A DNA stretch of 64,000 bases from Oreohelix idahoensis (lineage: Eukaryota; Mollusca; Gastropoda; Stylommatophora; Oreohelicidae): contig JAMPIV010009915.1 of the NCBI GenBank assembly GCA_024509875.1, positions 1-64,000 of the forward strand, written 5' to 3'. Under the pieces are notes generated by a model. The model had not been told where the DNA came from. It did no database searches and saw only the letters and a program-made list of their open reading frames with translations. The position numbers and the translations under genes are program-made. Shown piece after piece: positions 55,234 to 64,000 of this stretch (the first letter of the stretch is position 1; every line of letters begins with the position of its first letter).

Positions 55234-55776
55234 ATGACTGCTCCCAACAACTGGGTCTACATCACGAGAAGTGATGAAATGCTTAAGCCTTTGGCTAGTG
55301 GTCTGAAGGCTGCGTCTGTAAGTGTTTACCGAGGCCAACCTTTACTGCACGTGCGAAGATATTTTGGTGAATCCTACCTCAAATTTCCTACCAAACACGG
55401 CATTACGTTAACTCGATCCGAGTTTAACCATTTATTGACATTACAGAGCAAAATCCTCGCCGAATTTGATCGATTACAGCCACCAAGCACGGCTACCTAT
55501 CCACCTACTGGCACCACATTTGATCAGTACATCAACTCCAGCTGTTACCAACCAACAGAACCGAGTTTGTTACCTACCACAGACCTGGCCGATGTCACCA
55601 ATCTACCCCCGAAGAAACCTACCACCTTCACTAACCTGCTTGACGAATACATGAAGTCTAGCTGTCCAGTATCCCCAGACCCGAGTTGGTTTCCCACCAC
55701 CACAGACCTGGCCGATGTCCCTAATCTACCACCAAAGAAGAAGAAACCTACCAAGCGATTGAGAGTTGCCCTTTAG
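55234..55776 (+). CDS. PC4-like single-stranded-DNA-binding protein of the Polinton
   Basis: 180 codons from ATG 55234 (MTAPNNWVYITRSDEMLK); an upstream in-frame start at 55210 is less likely. Residues about 35-80 (LLHVRRYFGESYLKFPTKHG, ITLTRSEFNHLL) follow the PC4/p15 coactivator pattern: IRxWY, a Lys-rich turn, KKGI.L....W..L. PC4 proteins bind single-stranded DNA and promoters. The C-terminal half contains two related Pro/Ser/Thr units (TDLADVTNLPPKKPTTF and TDLADVPNLPPKKKKPT) and ends basic. It lies just inside the right inverted repeat, with an AATAAA at 55787. It is intact. The PC4 match is by eye only. Confidence 0.6.
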   Translation: MTAPNNWVYITRSDEMLKPLASGLKAASVSVYRGQPLLHVRRYFGESYLKFPTKHGITLTRSEFNHLLTLQSKILAEFDRLQPPSTATYPPTGTTFDQYINSSCYQPTEPSLLPTTDLADVTNLPPKKPTTFTNLLDEYMKSSCPVSPDPSWFPTTTDLADVPNLPPKKKKPTKRLRVAL

Positions 55777-55786
55777 TATTTGACAA

Positions 55787-55792
55787 AATAAA
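55787..55792 (+). terminator. Polyadenylation signal after the PC4-like gene
   Basis: AATAAA, 11 bp after the stop codon and just before the right inverted repeat. Confidence 0.5.
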
Positions 55793-55795
55793 AAA

Positions 55796-56484
55796 TATAT
55801 TAACTAAAACGCCTTTTTGTTACCTATATCGTCTGTTGTATTTCGTCTAATTTTTCGTATAACTGTTCGTCTGATTGTTCGTATAACTGTTTGTATAACT
55901 GTTCTAAAATAACTGTTGTATGTCTAAATGTATATGTCAATAAATATCGTCTTCTTGTTATCGTCTTCCTATTATCCTCTTCTTGTTATCTCGAGTCTAT
56001 AAATATCCTCTTCTTGTTATCTCAAGTCCGCCACCTTGCCCCATATACCCTCTTCTTGTTATCTCAAGTCCGCCATCTTGCCACATTTTCCTTATATAAC
56101 AAGACGCCATCTTGCTATACCCTCTTCTTGTTATCTAAAACATATTACTATATATAAAAGTCACCTCCTTGTTATCTAAAAATACCTCTAAAAATAACCT
56201 CTTCTTGTTATCTCAAGTCCGCCATCTTGCCACATTTTCCTTATATAAAAATTCATGCAATACAACAACCTACTTATCTCCCCCTTGTTATCTCAAGTCC
56301 GCCATCTTGTCCCATATACCCTCTTCTTGTTATCTCAAGTCCGCCATCTTGCGCCTCCTCCTCTCCTCCTGAATGCGCTTATATAAAAGTCACACGCCTC
56401 CTGGCGTTTTTGCTATATAAAAGTCACGCGCCTCCTGGAGCGCCTCCTGAAACCGCCTCGTTTGGTACATTGTATACTACTAGT
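55796..56484 (-). repeat. Right terminal inverted repeat of the Polinton
   Basis: About 689 bp, the inverse of 34269-34897 with some indels, including an extra segment near 56249-56280. The end reads, inverted, ACTAGTAGTATACAATG, so three bases (ACT) lie outside the AGTAGT start seen on the left. It carries about six CCGCCATCTTG-like sites. Confidence 0.95.
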
Positions 56485-56490
56485 TCTGGG
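56485..56490. repeat. Right target-site duplication TCTGGG of the Polinton
   Basis: Identical to 34263-34268. Confidence 0.85.
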
Positions 56491-56900
56491 AGGTCATGTT
56501 TCCGGTAACACCACACACAGCCAAATGAGGCACCATTCGCCGTTTTGATTACTGATATGAGCTGGTTTCTTCAGTATGGGCCCTATCAGACGAAATTTCC
56601 TCACGTCCTATTCCACTGATATTTGGTCTGCTTCTTTCCACAAATGGCCTTCTCAAGACCGCGTCATTATCTTTCGTGACTGATGACCCTCTTCCATGTT
56701 GGACTGCTGAATTACAACTGGCCCATGCTCTTCCACCTTATCGCGTAATGTCCCATGTTTCTAGTGTTCCTCATTTGTAAAACTGACTACAGTGCAATTT
56801 TTGTCTTTGTATTTTAACTTTCCAACCTCCATACTAGTCTCTTACGACATGCCTAGTAATCACAAATTTATTATTTTTGTTCCTCTTTTTGTTCATGTAA
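56491..56900. other. No recognised gene; right flank of the Polinton
   Basis: Read on the minus strand, 56810-56500 gives a fairly open stretch (PFVERSRPNISGIGREEISS) that looks protein-like, but I do not recognise a family. It may be another transposon fragment. Confidence 0.3.
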
Positions 56901-56903
56901 CAC

Positions 56904-57475
56904 ATGGGCGAAATCAAGAAAAGAATTGGAATGACTAAAGCTACATTCAACAACATGAGACAGACGCTAACATCTAAACATCTAACTCACAAATTCAATC
57001 TGAGAATCATCACATTCTATATATATTGTTCAATTCTGTATGGTGTAGAAACATGGACAACGATCTAGCAATTACAAGAAGGAACTGAAGCCCATAAGAT
57101 GTTGAAATATAGAAGAATAAGGCACATCTTATGGAAAAGAAGAAAACAAATAAAGAGATCCTAGAAAACCTAGGAATGGAAAGAGAATAAATGAGATCAA
57201 ATTTAGACAGCTAAAATATTTTGGCCATGTAAAAAAAGATAACACCTTACTGAAGACCATAACATAAAGCCGAGTTGAATGCAAACGTGCAAGAGGAAGA
57301 CAGCTCTAAACGTGGGAAGAGAACATCAAGAGATCGACAGGAAAAAAGTTTATCAGAGTGCACAATCAAGACAAGAGACAGAAGACTTTGGAGACTCATT
57401 GCAACCAACACTCGATATGAAGATGGCACATTATTACGGTGAACACACGGGCGACCACCTCCGTAGTAGTTGAAA
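56904..57475 (+). pseudogene. LINE ORF C-terminal fragment (plus strand)
   Basis: Reads GEIKKRIGMTKATFNNMRQT, SILYGVETWT, then with stops MLKYRRIRHILW, KIFWPC and finally GRQ...TWEENIKRSTGKKVY. This is the C-terminal pattern of RTE/CR1-type ORFs (EIKxRI..AK..F, LYGxETWT, GR.R..W). It is heavily decayed. No RT box is left. Confidence 0.6.
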
Positions 57476-60400
57476 TATCGGCTTAATATCATAACTATCG
57501 TCATTCTCTGTTTTCGAACTATCGTTTTCAAGTGCATGTAGCAAAGTTAGATTTTGCTGGGGAGGTTATGATGGTATTCTAAAAGAATGAAATCCGTGTA
57601 TGTATTAACCGTGGGAGGTCAAGCACATGTAGGCCCCTGACTCTATAAATGATGATGATGAATTATGTGCAGGGAACCTAACGCTACCTCCCTAGATCTC
57701 ACACGGTCACTATTTTGGCTCTGGTGTATGATGTACCTAGTGTCTAGGGGAGAAATGAAATGATGGTACACAACACAAAAACACTTTAAGTTCCTATGAG
57801 GAAGTGAATAAAAACCAGTGGTTAAGTTTTTCTTTAAATTTGATATTTTTTTGTACAATTTATTTTGCCTGTCCAGTCATATCTTTTGGACAGGTCTTTG
57901 AAAATGAGGACAAGATAGTTTACAGAAAAGATCAACTAAAATGTGTGTGGGCAATCTGCCCAATAACTATAAAGTTAATATATGTCTTTCCTGTTGGAAT
58001 GTTCACAGCTTACACTTTATTCATCTAAGAGGGAGAGTCACTGTGTATGAGGGGCTGTATTATCATCATACCCCATCAACTTCCTGAGTATGATTTGAAA
58101 TACCAGTGTTTATTTAAAACGAAACTGTCATATATACCCAGGTCCTTAACATATCACCTGGGGTTTCTTGTTGGATGATAAGATAGTGTGTAGTTGCAAA
58201 AATATCGATATCACATCACACGCCCAAGCTCCTGCTGTTATCTCTTGACAGCATACATGAATTTTCGGAGACTTCTTGGCGTTATCGTCACTCCTCAGGT
58301 TTCCTGTTACCAGCTGGCAACAGAAAATAAAACCTCTGCAACAAAAGGACACCCTGGCCTTTTACCTCTGATCACTTATTCTTTTATTTAATTTCATACG
58401 TGGGTATGGGGTCAGCCTCGCGTGCATTTCAGGTGCACTCGCCCCTAATTTTACATGACTCCCACCTTGCTGTGACCACACCTCAGGTCCCTGTGGCAGA
58501 TACGCCACTGTACGTTTACATAGTTTTCCTCCATAAAATAATGTGGAGTAACCACATTTCCTTTGATATGATTTTCTCTTCTTTTCTTTTATATATATAT
58601 AAATGCTTCAGGCATGTTGAACAGTGTTCATGGAACACGGAGGCTTTCTAATATATTCTAATACAATAATATTCAAACATAATCATGACAACATATATCA
58701 GTTAGATACATTTCAATGTGAGGTCTCAAAAATGTCTGCTACCGGCACGTCCTTCACTTTTCCCCCAATAGCAGTTTCTAACTTTGGCAGTGGGATTAAA
58801 CATATGAATTCATAAAGCATTCTTACCACAAATTTTCAAGAAATATAAACACATGACGCTGACTTGCAAAGAAGTGGCCTCAGTTTCTTCTGCTCCGTCC
58901 AGACTGTGAAATACTTATTTAGTTATTTAATTTTAAATTTATCACAGCTGTTCTCAGCGCATCTGAATGAAAAATTTAGTTCAACTGGCAATGAATAATG
59001 AAAGCTTCTTGCTAATATTTACTACCACTGGCCAATCGAAAGCTTGCGACTACCAGAATTCAAATGCAATTTTTGAAAAAAACAAAAATTATTCCAAACA
59101 AACTCTGCGTCTGGTAGTTTATTGGCCAGTCTGCTTTAGTTATGCCCAATACAAAAAGATGTTTCGTTTTGGATTACATTTTTCCTACCGCTCCCCTTTC
59201 CCTATTATACTCTTTTTACCCAAGCGAATTTGAATTTCCTCAATGCCTCTCTTCTAAGCTCGCGTCCCCACTACCGTTATAAAAAAACAAGCAGGAACGA
59301 CAATCTGTCTGGTCGAGCGTCCGTAGACATTTAGTATTTACTCAATAACTTGGCTAATACTTGGACTACCATATTATTTAAAACAGATTCTTGCTCAGTG
59401 AACTCTAAGCTATACTACCTGATAAGGGTGGATTTGAGCTGAAGTGGTAACTTGCCACCCTTATCGACACCTGGTATTAAAGTGTAAGATGTAGGTGTCT
59501 TCTCTGATTTAGGATGTTGCTGTGTATGTGGTAGTGGAACAGTTCACAGGGTTATCACACAGGCAACATGACGTGTAGAGTCATAGAAAGGGTAACTTCG
59601 TTGTATAAGTTTCTTCCATTTATTGCACGCCACAAAACAGTCATGATACTTATGACATCAACATAGTTAACGAGTTCAGCAAGATGATATGGCACATTGA
59701 AAACAATTTCTGTAGTCAGCAATGACAGCTGTTGTATATATGCGTCATAAGACATCACAGTTCAATAGATTCAGAAATTCATAAATCATAGAGTTCTAGT
59801 TCGTGAAGCTGTATAAATAATAATAATTTCTATAACTTCTGCAACAGTGTCAGCTACAGATCTTCAATGTTCATAAACAATAATAAATGCTCCCATTCTG
59901 ATGCTAGCAGATCAGTTGTATACAATAAGTCCGTTCACTGTCTGCACGTGAATAGCATACATGGGCTACAGGTCAGCTCGACCTTTATAATGCTCCTAAG
60001 TCTAACCATCTGACTTGGACGTGATCTCTGATATAACGAATCCTGGAACACAGACAATAGTCTTGTTGGTCTAGAGCGACCCATATATATTTAACTAGTT
60101 CAGGTATAAAGATACCGGTGACTTAATCCTAGTCAAAGTACCTCTCCATTTTGAATCACACAGGCGAGCAAATAGGCGACAAAATGACGAACCTCTAGAT
60201 GATAGCATAAAGTTCGATACAAGAGGAATTACCTTATTTCGGAAAATCAACCATGAACATATGCCTCCAGGCAGGCGTGAATAATACTGGGAAATAGTCT
60301 AGTTAGCTAACTAACTCACTAAGACAATGTATTTCCCTCAGAAAATCACAAGACGCAGGTCGCGTCTGCTCGCTTCTTAAACCATTTCTCAACTGCCCAA

Positions 60401-61989
60401 CTGGGCGGAACACACAGAACGAACTCCCAGCTTTTGACATGCGCAGAACGACAATCTCTGAGTTGCCGTTCACAATAAGACGATTCTAAGAACATTCGAG
60501 ATAAAAGTCTTACACAGTCACGCCTTTTATGGTCATGAAAAGAAGCGTTAAGAAAGGTTTCAGACATCTACCATAGTTGACTGGTACTACCAAATAAGGA
60601 GATGTGGTCACGCTTCGTTCAAGAAATTATAGACCGAACGTGTCTCTATACAAGAGAAGGCAAACTCCTAAAAAATTGTAGTTTCGATAACTCGGATTAT
60701 GTCCCTTTGACCATAGAAAACATAATACACACTTCAGTCAAAAAAATGATCATACATATGAAAAATGTTTATACAAACGAAAAATAATAATGATCCGTGC
60801 GTAACACTACCATATGATTTTTATGGTCAGATTCATATTGGGTTAGATTTTCAATTTTTGTCATAGTCGATCGTCAAATAAATATTTTATATAAGACCGC
60901 CATCTTTCCCTCTCTTTCATCTTGCCAGCATGTATTTTTCAAATAACTAACTTGTTTTTGTGACGTCAGAAACATTACCGCGAGGAGGCAATAAAATTGT
61001 CTGCGTGTTTGCCTCTGTTGGCTTTGCTCCAGCGTGTATATATGCATGGCAGAATGTGTCAAGCGAAGCGGGGTGTTGGCGTGGCGGGTTAAGAATTGGC
61101 GTTAATAATTTGTATTGTATCGTGTAATACTACCAAAAAATGTAAGGATTGCTACTGATTACCAGCGTTAAAGTCAAAATTTTACGTTAATTCAGATAGT
61201 TATTTTGCGGCACACTTCCGCAAAATCGTTAATTATAAGGCTAGGCTGCAGAATGTATGCAGCAGATCTGGCAAAATGTTAAATATTGGTAGTACGTTTT
61301 CGAAACCGAAACTAAAACTCGTGTTAGATTTTTACCGTGGGATCGTTCTATAGGCTTTAGCACTGCACAAAAGGCAGCGTTGCTGGCGTGTGAGAGCATC
61401 ACCGTCAGACACAATAGGGCTAGTTTATTTATTATCATTTTATGACTAAACTCGTACTGAAATGAGCGATTATTCTCGCAGATTTTACTACAGTGCAGGC
61501 ATAGTCACCTAATTGTAAATTTACGCTTCTGTACATTTTACTTGCATTTAGTTATTTATCTGTTTATGTCTTACTTCATAGCTTAAAAAACCATAATGAC
61601 CCAGTTTTCTTCTACCACAAATTTGTTGTGAAAATGCCCACTGACATTATAATTCCTTATTTCTGTCCATTATACCACTCACTACTAATGAAATGTCCAG
61701 ATATTACCACACAGTATATGATAGATCAGTTCAAATGTCAAGTCAGTCCTATTGTATGACTCTGAAATATTGAGAACAACAAAAAACAACCATAACTTTA
61801 GACTTTTATAAACGGGTCCTTGTATAGAATGGAAGGGTTGAAATGGTACGACAAGGTCACTAGTGTGGAACTTATGACTAACACAAAACACGAGCTAGCG
61901 GAACGAGCGACGAGAAGAAGACACGAGACATTCATAAGACACACATTGGGGAACATGTAGCTAGCATTACTAATCTGTACTTGTTCTGA
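57476..61989. other. No recognisable gene, about 4.5 kb
   Basis: Short ORFs only, none with motifs or family features. It includes a small (ATG/GAT) run at 57649-57661 and AT-rich stretches. Confidence 0.45.
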
Positions 61990-62042
61990 AATCTCTAGAG
62001 TAAGAGAAGGAGAAGTAGTCTCACAAACACATGGAGACAGAC

Positions 62043-62144
62043 ATGAGAAAGTTGAAGAAGACATGAAAAGACCTTGAGCTGATTGCACGCGATAGAAGGA
62101 CGTGGCATGAGTTTGTTGAAGGCGTATGCTCATTGGGGAGCTGA
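62043..62144 (+). pseudogene. LINE ORF C-terminal fragment followed by its 3' tail
   Basis: Reads MRKLKKT, a stop, then KDLELIARDRRTWHEFVEGV and CSLGS with a stop at 62142. The pattern D(M)...A.DR..W...V is the end of many LINE ORFs. A 3' UTR of about 65 bp leads straight into the 52-bp repeats. Confidence 0.45.
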
Positions 62145-62211
62145 AGAAGAATAAAACGAAGAATATGAACGAAGACACAACAGATAAAAATGTGTATCAA
62201 CCTTTTTATTA

Positions 62212-62419
62212 TCGTTGTTGATAACGTGATCACTACCTTAAGTCCACAACACAAAGATCACAATCGTTGTTGATAACGTGATCACTACCTTAAGTCCACA
62301 ACACAAAGATCACAATCGTTGTTGATAACGTGATCACTACCTTAAGTCCACAACACAAAGATCACAATCGTTGTTGATAACGTGATCACTACCTTAAGTC
62401 CACAACACAAAGATCACAA
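62212..62419. repeat. 52-bp minisatellite, four perfect units
   Basis: Four identical units starting TCGTTGTTGATAACGTGATC at 62212, 62264, 62316 and 62368, each ending AAGATCACAA. I see no differences between units, so the array is young or maintained. Confidence 0.97.
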
Positions 62420-62764
62420 TGGCATGAGATACTAAGAAGTAGCTACTAATGTTGCCGTAAGAACATATGAAGAAACCAACAGACTTACTAGAAGCAACGA
62501 CATAACTGAGTATGAGACAGAACAACCTGCCAAGCTGAAACACGTTGACATACTGCCGTTGGACCAGTCAAAGACAAGTTCTATAAGGATGTAAACATTT
62601 AGAAGTTTGGTTTGGTTTGAAGGACTATCTTCATTGCACACGGACAACTCTATCACTGCTCCGATCTCCTTCATTAGATCATACGAGGATCTCAGCACAG
62701 TGCACAAACTCCGTAGCACCGGCGAGAATCCCAATGTGTGTATACAGGAATCACACATTCTATA
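62420..62764. other. No recognised gene
   Basis: The 108-codon minus ORF at 62432-62758 has Leu/Ser/Val-rich hydrophobic stretches but no feature that supports it as a gene. Confidence 0.35.
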
Positions 62765-63095
62765 AATATTTTTGGTGGGTAGGTTTCTAATATTTTAAAT
62801 TTTGCCAGGGCAGCGGCCTTACTGCCTATTTTTGACGATTTCCAACTGCCATGGGATTTTTAACGTGCGCAACTTGCATACGGGACCTCCTATTTTTTTC
62901 GACCTTATCCGAGAAGGCTAGGAATCCGATCTCACTACCCAGGAGACCAGAGGGGGGGGGGGGAGTATGACGTCATTAGGACCACTGGCTCTGAAAAAAA
63001 AATTCCATAAATTATATTCCCTCAACTGGGAATCGAACCCGGTACCTCTAGAGTTCCAGGCGGATGCCATACCTCTTAGCCACTCCGACCCCCAA
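62765..63095 (-). mobile_element. tRNA-derived SINE with a conserved central domain (minus strand)
   Basis: On the minus strand it opens GGGGGTCGGAGTGGCTAAGA (A-box-like GTGGCTAAGAGG). About 40 bp later is a good B box GGGTTCGATTCCC, both of tRNA type. After a C run (62953-62965, plus-strand G) comes a body that on the plus strand contains GGGATTTTTAACGTGCGCAA and ACGGGACCTCC, words I recall from central domains shared by SINEs of distant animals. It ends near 62765. ORFs here are fortuitous. Confidence 0.65.
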
Positions 63096-63572
63096 CTTGA
63101 AGTTGACCATTGCTTCTTCAGATATAGTGAAATTGACGCCAAAGTGTTTGAAACTAAAAACGAAAATGTAGCTTGAAACGAGTGAGAAATTAGATCATTT
63201 GAAACTTAAGTAAAATAAAACCATGCATTAACAACACAAAGACAACATAAAATGTCTTATTCACCTCACATCCCAGTCAACATAAGATACTAACGGCTTC
63301 CAAATGAAGAAACCTGCAAGAGGAAAAGGGACAAGAAGACATACCAACACTTGCAAAACATAATACTCGCATACACGCTGTGTAGCTATCTCCATGTTGC
63401 ATGACATCAAGTGAGCTTATAAATTAGCTCGTGTAAATCTGGTATTTAAAAGGAGAGGGGGAAAAAGACTAGAAGTCCATTTAAGCAATTGTGAAAATAA
63501 TACGGCCTCAAATTTAACGCGGTAGTACTCAAGTTCCTGCTTCTCCTTCCATGATGACTGGCAAAACAACCA

Positions 63573-63905
63573 CTAATCATCAAGCCTGCTGGCGTCTCGC
63601 AGGCCAGCAACAAACTCTCTCTCTACTTTGCTTGTTCTATAGCCATACTTCTTGCTGTACCCCAACTCTGGTTCATGTTTTTCCTCAAGGCTTCCACATT
63701 TCTCCATGATGTTTTTGGGGTGGTCTATCTTCGCCTTCCTTTTGTGATTCACATCATAGCAGTCTGATGATAGTGTTCGGGTATCTTCTAAGAACATGGC
63801 CAACCCAATTCCAGCGTCTGCTTGATATGATGGTTTGCAGATCTTCTTGATTACTCCGAGTCAACAGTTTTTGGCCTTTGAAAGTGTTCGGGGAAAAAAA
63901 ATTCG
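63573..63905 (-). pseudogene. Second RTE LINE copy, C-terminal end (diverged)
   Basis: The minus strand near 63840-63770 reads RRWNWVGHVLRRYPNT, the RTE block RRWSWVGHVLRRDPDT. After broken frames it ends REFVAGLRDASRLDD with a stop at 63573-63575, matching the tail at 5828-5917 in position. The family word CCCCAACTCTGGTTCAT (plus strand, 63659) is shared with 20270. It is an independent and more decayed copy. Confidence 0.75.
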
Positions 63906-64000
63906 CAGGTTAATACTCAAGTTAAGTGCCCTTATGAAACTGGTCTACATGTTTTTGGCAAATTTTTATACGTAAAAGATTACATAAAATCGGCTCAGAA

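Larger units (their letters stand above)
34269..56484. mobile_element. Polinton/Maverick element, complete end to end
   Basis: 22.2 kb with long terminal inverted repeats, a 6-bp target duplication and the Polinton gene set: protein-primed DNA polymerase B, FtsK/HerA packaging ATPase, retroviral-type integrase with chromodomain, adenain-type protease, double-jelly-roll major capsid and penton-like minor capsid. It also has small virion-like proteins, a C2H2 zinc-finger gene and a PC4-like gene. Genes left of about 40050 are on the minus strand and genes right of 46938 on the plus strand. A Tigger transposon (52356-54705) and a 4.5-kb purine tract account for much of the extra length; without them it is about 15.3 kb, within the usual range. 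Several replication and integration genes are broken, so it is not autonomous as assembled. Confidence 0.96.

Noticed and set aside
62212..62419. CRISPR-like array
   Set aside because: The four units are contiguous identical 52-bp repeats with no variable spacers, in a eukaryotic genome.
62990..63095. A genuine tRNA gene
   Set aside because: A and B boxes are present but the sequence continues into a SINE body and does not fold convincingly as a complete tRNA.

Overview
The window is eukaryotic, AT-rich and made almost entirely of transposable elements. I recognise no host protein-coding gene. The mix (RTE-type LINEs, a Ty3/Gypsy family with integrase ahead of reverse transcriptase, a complete Polinton/Maverick, hAT and Tigger DNA transposons, tRNA-derived SINEs) fits an invertebrate metazoan. 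Resemblance of several fragments to repeats I recall from molluscs makes a lophotrochozoan, perhaps a mollusc, my best guess. That is inference, not shown by the sequence.

Layout, left to right. 1-5069 is an old, internally deleted Gypsy copy (element A) sitting in a LINE RNase-H fragment; its 3' LTR carries a precise 470-bp GT-AG intron-like segment. 5828-23460 is an RTE LINE on the minus strand, split at 5917/20266 by a 14.3-kb LTR-internal-LTR-internal-LTR array of the same Gypsy family. The array is bounded by one 5-bp duplication (GTGCC). 24540-25990 is a decayed minus-strand LINE with a nuclease-like C-terminus. 26000-31500 holds little beyond a microsatellite and a SINE, followed by another LINE fragment. 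32046-33269 is a deleted hAT element with an 8-bp duplication.

34269-56484 is a 22.2-kb Polinton/Maverick with 0.63-0.69-kb inverted repeats and a TCTGGG target duplication. Its left block is on the minus strand: protein-primed DNA polymerase B and a C2H2 zinc-finger gene. Its right block is on the plus strand: packaging ATPase, a small basic protein, a 137-residue protein, chromodomain integrase, a small ORF, penton-like minor capsid, a Gly-rich minor virion protein, double-jelly-roll major capsid, adenain-like protease and a PC4-like protein. Between the blocks lies about 4.5 kb of almost pure purine DNA. A 2.35-kb Tigger transposon interrupts the protease. Polymerase, ATPase, integrase, penton, zinc-finger and protease genes carry frameshifts or stops; the major capsid, Gly-rich and PC4-like ORFs are open. 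Several frameshifts are in homopolymers, so some could be consensus errors.

The right edge (56485-64000) holds LINE scraps, a 52-bp x 4 minisatellite, a SINE and the 3' end of a second RTE copy.

The most interesting items are the Polinton (its inverted repeats with arrays of YY1-like sites, the purine tract at the strand switch, the PC4-like and zinc-finger genes), the Gmr1-like Gypsy family that seems to have spread without protease or integrase core, and the LTR intron.
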